Part shown: positions 4,151 through 7,330 of the stretch, one piece after another | How the letters are laid out: every line of letters begins with the position of its first letter | How positions within the stretch are numbered: position 1 is the stretch's first letter | NCBI GenBank assembly: GCA_017889845.1 | Contig: JAGGAJ010000087.1 | Span: forward strand, 1-7,330 | Direction: 5' to 3' | Source of the DNA: Deltaproteobacteria bacterium | GTDB taxonomy: Bacteria; Desulfobacterota; Deferrimicrobia; Deferrimicrobiales; Deferrimicrobiaceae | Length of the DNA: 7,330 nt | Program-made: the position numbers and the translations under genes | The notes under the pieces: model-generated | Seen by the model: only the letters and a program-made list of their open reading frames with translations | Databases searched by the model: none | What the model was told of the DNA's origin: nothing

Positions 4151-6049
4151 TCACCGGAGGCCTTCCGTCCGCCCCCACTGGGATTGGCGGTGGTCCTTCT
4201 CCTCCTCCCGCTCCGTCCCCCCGCGCGGTTTTTCGCGCGAGCCGTTGCCGGGTACGGAATCCTTCTGCTTCCCGTTCACCGGTGTGGCTTCCTTCCGTTT
4301 GCCTTTCTCCGCAGGGGCCTCCTGCGGCGTGCCCCTCTCGGCAGGCGTGGGCTGCGGTATGGCCTTTTCCGGGGGTGCCGCCTGCTGCGGCCTGCCCCTC
4401 TCGGCAGGCGCTGCCTGCGGTGTGGCCTTTCCCGGCGGCGCCGCCTGCTGCGGCCTGCCCCTCTCGGCAGGCGCTGCCTTCCGCTTGTCTTTTTCCGCCG
4501 GGACCATCTGCGGTTTGCCCCTCTCGACAGGCTCTGCCTTCGGTCTGGCCTTTTCCGGCGGTGCCGCCTGCTGCGGCCTGCCCCTCTCGGCAGGCGCTGC
4601 CTGCTGGCGCTCTTTTATCCTCTCGCTCGAAGACATCGGTTTCTCGACTTTCTTTACCTCCATGGGGCGAGGCTTCTCTTGTGGCCGTATTGCGGAACGG
4701 TCGGGTTCCTTGACCTGCGGACGGGATTGTCTCAGTTCCTTCACGTCGATCCTCCGGACGGCCGCCGGTGGGCGTTTCGCCTCTGGGATCGACCGGTCCA
4801 CCGGGATGTAACTCGTCCTCGCGGGCTGGATCTGGGGGTTTCCCACCACGATGTTCCGCCGCCTGGCGAAATCCTCCCTCACGTTCACCACCACGTTCCG
4901 GTCGACGGAGGACGGACGGCCCGTGACGAATGTGGTCTGGTTGACCACGGTGACGCTGTTGAAGACGTTCACGTTCCGATAGACGTTGGTCACATGGACC
5001 TGGTTGATGTTTACGTTGGTGATATTCGTGCTGTACCGGCCGTAGTTGCCGCGCCCGTAGTAGGTTTCCCTCGGAGCGAGGGGCACCCACGCCACGTGGT
5101 CCCCCGTCCGCACCCAGCCCACGTATCCCGGTGCCCAGTACACATCCCCCCTGGCGGGAGGCACCCAGAACCACCCGATGTTGACGACGAAGGCCCAACG
5201 GCCGTAGTGGTAGGGAGCCCATCCCCAGGGCTCATAGCCGATCCAGACGTAGTCTCCGCCCCTCCACACCCACCTTCCGTGCCGGTACGGAGCCCAGTCG
5301 GAGACCACGACGACCGTAGGGGTCCAGCAGTACCCGTACCCGGGCACATTGACCCACCGGCCGCTTTCGTCGAAGTCGCTGGAGTAAACCCGGAGCTCCT
5401 CCGGCAGGTACCCGTAGCTGTTCCCCCTGGCAAGGATGACCCGGTCCTGCTGCGCATTCCACCTCCGCCAGTCGTCGGCGGGGAGGAGCGGGGAAAGTTC
5501 CCCGTAACCGTCCGGACCCACGGCCAGCATGCTGCCCGCCCGGACCGTTGTCATTCCGCCGCCGTTCTCCATAAGGACCGATCCCATGAACACGGAAACG
5601 GCCGTCTCTCCTTCGGGGACTTCGATCCGGAAGGTCGATTTCCCGAAAGCGCGGATGGAGGCGTCGGGAGTGTCGAACTGGAGGGCGATGCGCCTTGGGG
5701 CGCGGTTCAGCACGTACACATCCCCCTGTGCAAGATGGAACTGGTAGGAGTCCCGGTCCATCCGCAGGACCTGCAGGGCCGTGTACGCGCCGAGCCGGAC
5801 GTGGGACCCGCTGTTCGTCTGGATCGCCGCATGGCTCCCCTCCGGTACCCACAGTTCGTCCCCCTCGGCGAGGGGCATATTGACCGAGACAGGCGCCCAA
5901 TCCCCCGTTTCGGCGATCTTCACCTGCACGTCTCCCTGGGCGAGTCTGACCCGCATCGACCCGAGGGATCCCGCCCCGGAATCCGGCGGGAACAGCAGCA
6001 ACGCTCCGACGATGAATATCGACCCGAAACCCTTTGTACATGCCTTCAT
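4151..6049 (-). CDS. FecR-domain exported protein with DUF6600-type Trp/Tyr/Pro-rich region and repetitive tail
   Basis: This 632-residue protein starts with a signal peptide (about 1-26). A FecR-type beta domain follows (about 35-178), including GDELWVPEGSHAAIQ near 63-77, a LAQGDVYVL strand at 107-114 and FRIEVPEGETAVSVFMGSV near 140-158. Next comes a region dense in Trp, Tyr and Pro (about 215-330; WAPYRHGRWVW, GYEPWGWAPYHYGRW and similar motifs) typical of DUF6600 proteins. An Asn/Val-rich stretch (341-374) could form stacked beta strands. The final 220 residues are disordered and Pro/Lys/Arg/Glu-rich, with five tandem repeats. FecR domains are best known from anti-sigma regulators, but this protein has an export signal, no N-terminal cytoplasmic anti-sigma region and no ECF sigma gene beside it, so a cell-surface or periplasmic structural role is more likely. 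ATG 6049 has GGGGGG 4 bases upstream. The antisense strand is open over a long span by codon bias only. Confidence 0.88.
   Translation of the reverse strand: MKACTKGFGSIFIVGALLLFPPDSGAGSLGSMRVRLAQGDVQVKIAETGDWAPVSVNMPLAEGDELWVPEGSHAAIQTNSGSHVRLGAYTALQVLRMDRDSYQFHLAQGDVYVLNRAPRRIALQFDTPDASIRAFGKSTFRIEVPEGETAVSVFMGSVLMENGGGMTTVRAGSMLAVGPDGYGELSPLLPADDWRRWNAQQDRVILARGNSYGYLPEELRVYSSDFDESGRWVNVPGYGYCWTPTVVVVSDWAPYRHGRWVWRGGDYVWIGYEPWGWAPYHYGRWAFVVNIGWFWVPPARGDVYWAPGYVGWVRTGDHVAWVPLAPRETYYGRGNYGRYSTNITNVNINQVHVTNVYRNVNVFNSVTVVNQTTFVTGRPSSVDRNVVVNVREDFARRRNIVVGNPQIQPARTSYIPVDRSIPEAKRPPAAVRRIDVKELRQSRPQVKEPDRSAIRPQEKPRPMEVKKVEKPMSSSERIKERQQAAPAERGRPQQAAPPEKARPKAEPVERGKPQMVPAEKDKRKAAPAERGRPQQAAPPGKATPQAAPAERGRPQQAAPPEKAIPQPTPAERGTPQEAPAEKGKRKEATPVNGKQKDSVPGNGSREKPRGGTEREEEKDHRQSQWGRTEGLR
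4286..4594 (-). repeat. Five tandem 60/63-bp coding repeats with an embedded hairpin
   Basis: Residues 486-588 are five units of 21, 20, 21, 21 and 20 residues, each starting P-(A/V)-E-R-G-(R/K/T)-P-Q and ending in a Lys/Pro/Ala-rich part. At the DNA level, three units contain a perfect inverted repeat, GCCTGCC with GGCAGGC and a 6-base loop (4390-4409, 4453-4472, 4576-4595). The other two carry degenerate versions near 4327 and 4513. The array is inside the reading frame and is not a CRISPR. Confidence 0.85.
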
Positions 6050-6086
6050 TCGTCCCCCCGATCTCCTCAGTGGCGCCCCGGCCGGG

Positions 6087-6160
6087 CCGATTTGTCCACC
6101 ACCATCACGGTCATCAAGGCTCCCCCCTTATTGACGCAGGATTCTCCCGATTTGTTCACC
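6087..6160 (-). repeat. Direct repeat CCGATTTGTYCACC upstream of the FecR-type gene
   Basis: The plus-strand 14-mers at 6087-6100 (CCGATTTGTCCACC) and 6147-6160 (CCGATTTGTTCACC) differ at one position and are spaced exactly 60 bases apart. They lie 38-111 bases upstream of the FecR-type start at 6049. They may be paired binding sites for a regulator. No convincing sigma-70 or sigma-54 promoter was found between 6050 and 6258. Confidence 0.4.
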
Positions 6161-6258
6161 CTGTTTTCGCTTCTTGGCCCGATGCGTCATCGGATGCGCG
6201 GGTGGGAACATCCGGCAGAATATCCAACCGGGGCCGGGATGGACCGATCACGGGGCCC

Positions 6259-6882
6259 CTACCGTAGTTTGGGCAGGCTCCAGCCGAGGTAGATCGCCGC
6301 GGTACGCAGCAGCAACGTCGTCAGGAAAGCGGCGGCTGATGCGACGGGCGTATGGAACCCCGCCCCGGCGATGAGAACGAAGGAGAGCCCCCCCAGCAGC
6401 GCCGCGGTGGCGTAGAAGTCGGCGTGCAGGATCATCGGGATCTCCAGCACCAGGAGGTCGCGCAGCGCCCCGCCCCCCGCGCCGGTCAGGGCCGCGAGCA
6501 CCACTACGCTCCACGGCGCGAGCCCCGCAGCGGATCCCGCCGAGGCGCCGATCGCCGCGAAGACGGCCAGCCCGAGCGCGTCCACGAGAAGAAAGGCCCG
6601 GTCTTCGTCCAGAAACCTTCTCCCCTTCGCGGCACAATGCCAGGCGCATGCCAGCAGGCAACCGATGAGAGCGAACAGGGCGTAGAGGTTCGTGGTGAAC
6701 GCGACCGGGGTCCGGTGAAGGAGGGCGTCCCGAACGACCCCGCCGCCCATCGCCGTGGCGAACCCGAGCACGAGGATGCCGAGCAGGTCCAGGCTTTTCC
6801 GGATCGCCTTGAACGCACCGGACATCGCGAAGGCGCAGGTCCCGACCAGGTCGAAGACCAGGAAAAGGGAATCCTGGGTCAC
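6259..6882 (-). CDS. TRIC / UPF0126 (YicG-type) membrane channel-like protein
   Basis: This 207-residue integral membrane protein has about seven hydrophobic segments in two similar halves. Each half carries the family hallmark GGG-x2-RD: GGGVVRD at 46-52 and GGGALRD at 136-142. The length and start region match bacterial TRIC homologues, which form trimers with a central kinked pore in each subunit and conduct monovalent cations, probably K+. The start is GTG at 6882, and the alignment with the family N-terminus (hydrophobic helix ending ...AMSGA) supports it, although there is no clear Shine-Dalgarno. The gene lies 39 bases downstream of the DUF1059 gene on the same strand and probably shares its promoter, with a small hairpin between them that may reduce read-through. 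No terminator with a U-tract follows the stop. The family call is firm; the physiological substrate here is not known. Confidence 0.92.
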   Translation of the reverse strand: MTQDSLFLVFDLVGTCAFAMSGAFKAIRKSLDLLGILVLGFATAMGGGVVRDALLHRTPVAFTTNLYALFALIGCLLACAWHCAAKGRRFLDEDRAFLLVDALGLAVFAAIGASAGSAAGLAPWSVVVLAALTGAGGGALRDLLVLEIPMILHADFYATAALLGGLSFVLIAGAGFHTPVASAAAFLTTLLLRTAAIYLGWSLPKLR

Positions 6883-6896
6883 GTTGGGAAAAGGCG

Positions 6897-6917
6897 GACG
6901 GCCTCTAACCGGCCGTC
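6897..6917 (-). terminator. Weak terminator-like hairpin between DUF1059 and TRIC genes
   Basis: On the minus strand GACGGCC and GGCCGTC form a perfect 7-bp stem with a 7-base loop, starting about 4 bases after the DUF1059 stop. The U-run is only four long and is displaced by CGCC, so termination is probably partial at best. The hairpin ends about 14 bases before the GTG of the TRIC gene. Confidence 0.4.
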
Positions 6918-6921
6918 GTCC

Positions 6922-7104
6922 CTATTCCCGACGGAGCGACCTGCGAAAAACGTCTTTGATGGGTTTGGAAGCTCCATACAAGCCGTGGACCGCCTTGAAG
7001 TGTTCTGCCATGATCTGGAAGACTTCATCCTCCGTTTCGCCTTTGGCGACGAAATCACATTCCTTTTCCCCGGCAATTTCAGAACAGCGAAGTGATAATG
7101 CCAT
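6922..7104 (-). CDS. DUF1059 family small protein
   Basis: This 60-residue cytoplasmic protein has the DUF1059 pattern: C7 in the N-terminal strand, C16-D-F-V-A at 16-20, G-E-T-E-D-E-V at 22-28, and a helix ending AEHFKAVHG with H35 and H40. The paired Cys and His residues could bind a metal, but the family's function is unknown. The start at ATG 7104 is preceded by AGGGG about 7 bases upstream. A longer in-frame start near 7278 is unlikely because the added residues look non-coding and cross the promoter. An extended -10 promoter at 7150-7158 gives a leader of about 39 bases. The TRIC-type gene follows on the same strand, so the two may be co-transcribed. Confidence 0.85.
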   Translation of the reverse strand: MALSLRCSEIAGEKECDFVAKGETEDEVFQIMAEHFKAVHGLYGASKPIKDVFRRSLRRE

Positions 7105-7149
7105 GCCAAGACCCCTGTCCCCGGATGGTTGTCGGAACGGATATTTCCG

Positions 7150-7158
7150 ATTATAGCA
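7150..7158 (-). promoter_or_regulatory. Extended -10 sigma-70-type promoter for DUF1059 (and TRIC)
   Basis: The minus strand reads TGCTATAAT, a perfect -10 hexamer with the TGn extension. No recognisable -35 lies 16-18 bases upstream, which is usual for extended -10 promoters. The predicted start is near 7143, about 39 bases before ATG 7104. Confidence 0.65.
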
Positions 7159-7330
7159 GAGAAACCTCCTGGCACAGGGCGCAGAGTACAGGACCCGGCC
7201 TCCGGGGTACGGGAGCGAAAGGCATCGGGGGTGGCGATCCTCTTTTTCATCTCCCCATCCCTCCTGTTTGAAGCGCATAATTCAGGTGAATCATCGCGGT
7301 ACGTACAGGTCATTCCTTCCGAAAGAGAAC
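7159..7330. other. Stretch with no supported gene
   Basis: No coding region here is convincing. Minus-strand reading frames start after an attractive AGGAGG near 7264-7272, but each either stops after a few codons or runs across the promoter and the DUF1059 gene in another frame. The stretch may be upstream regulatory DNA or the worn end of a gene beyond the window. Confidence 0.4.

Noticed and set aside
4286..4594. Regularly spaced hairpin repeats resembling a CRISPR array
   Set aside because: The units are in-frame coding repeats with no variable spacers of the CRISPR kind and no cas genes.
4184..6292. 702-codon open frame on the plus strand opposite the FecR-type gene
   Set aside because: It mirrors codon bias of a GC-rich gene; its product is an Arg/Pro-rich jumble with no domain, while the minus-strand protein has a signal peptide and recognised domains.
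7151..7225. 24-codon minus-strand frame with a CxxC motif
   Set aside because: It is too short, lacks a ribosome binding site and its stop overlaps the -10 element; it could be a chance frame or gene remnant.
6879..7313. Minus-strand frame beginning near a strong AGGAGG (MKKR... product)
   Set aside because: It runs through the TATAAT promoter and the DUF1059 gene in a different frame and its product resembles nothing known.

Overview
The window is visibly GC-rich bacterial DNA with strong GC preference at third codon positions, Shine-Dalgarno-led genes and both ATG and GTG starts. The gene content is mostly envelope and uncharacterised proteins: a FecR-type protein with a Trp/Tyr/Pro-rich domain, a carboxypeptidase-regulatory-like exported protein, a lipoprotein and a Lys/Ala/Pro-rich exported protein. 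Together with a convincing sigma-54 promoter, this suits a Gram-negative bacterium of the former Deltaproteobacteria (Geobacter/Desulfuromonas-like or a related uncultured lineage). That placement is an inference; no rRNA or other marker gene is present.

Layout from left to right. Enoyl-ACP reductase FabI (minus, 58-873) is the only core-metabolism gene. A small two-helix membrane protein follows on the plus strand (1052-1459). It converges on an OB-fold-like lipoprotein (minus, 1556-1975), and a 97-bp stretch bounded by an 11-bp inverted repeat lies between their stop codons. Upstream of the lipoprotein is a textbook intrinsic terminator (1995-2030), then a Lys/Ala/Pro-rich exported protein (minus, 2082-2429) with a sigma-54 -24/-12 promoter at 2473-2489. 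A 447-bp divergent intergenic region (2430-2876) holds that promoter, several palindromes and a tandem direct repeat. It leads rightward into a two-gene overlapping pair: a small secreted beta-domain protein (2877-3206) and a membrane-anchored protein of unknown function (3203-4096). A 632-residue FecR/DUF6600-type exported protein with a five-unit tandem repeat runs on the minus strand (4151-6049). Finally, a DUF1059 small protein (6922-7104) and a TRIC/UPF0126 cation-channel-like protein (6259-6882) form a probable minus-strand operon behind an extended -10 promoter.

How the genes may work together. The central block (1556-6049) looks like an envelope or stress island. All five proteins carry a signal peptide, lipobox or N-terminal membrane anchor, and most have disordered Pro/Ala/Lys/Glu-rich stretches. 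None can be given a precise biochemical role from sequence alone. The most informative non-coding signals are the sigma-54 promoter with its upstream palindromes, and the terminator lodged between the Lys-rich gene and the lipoprotein gene, which would set their expression ratio. I see no defence system, mobile element, CRISPR array, tRNA or rRNA.
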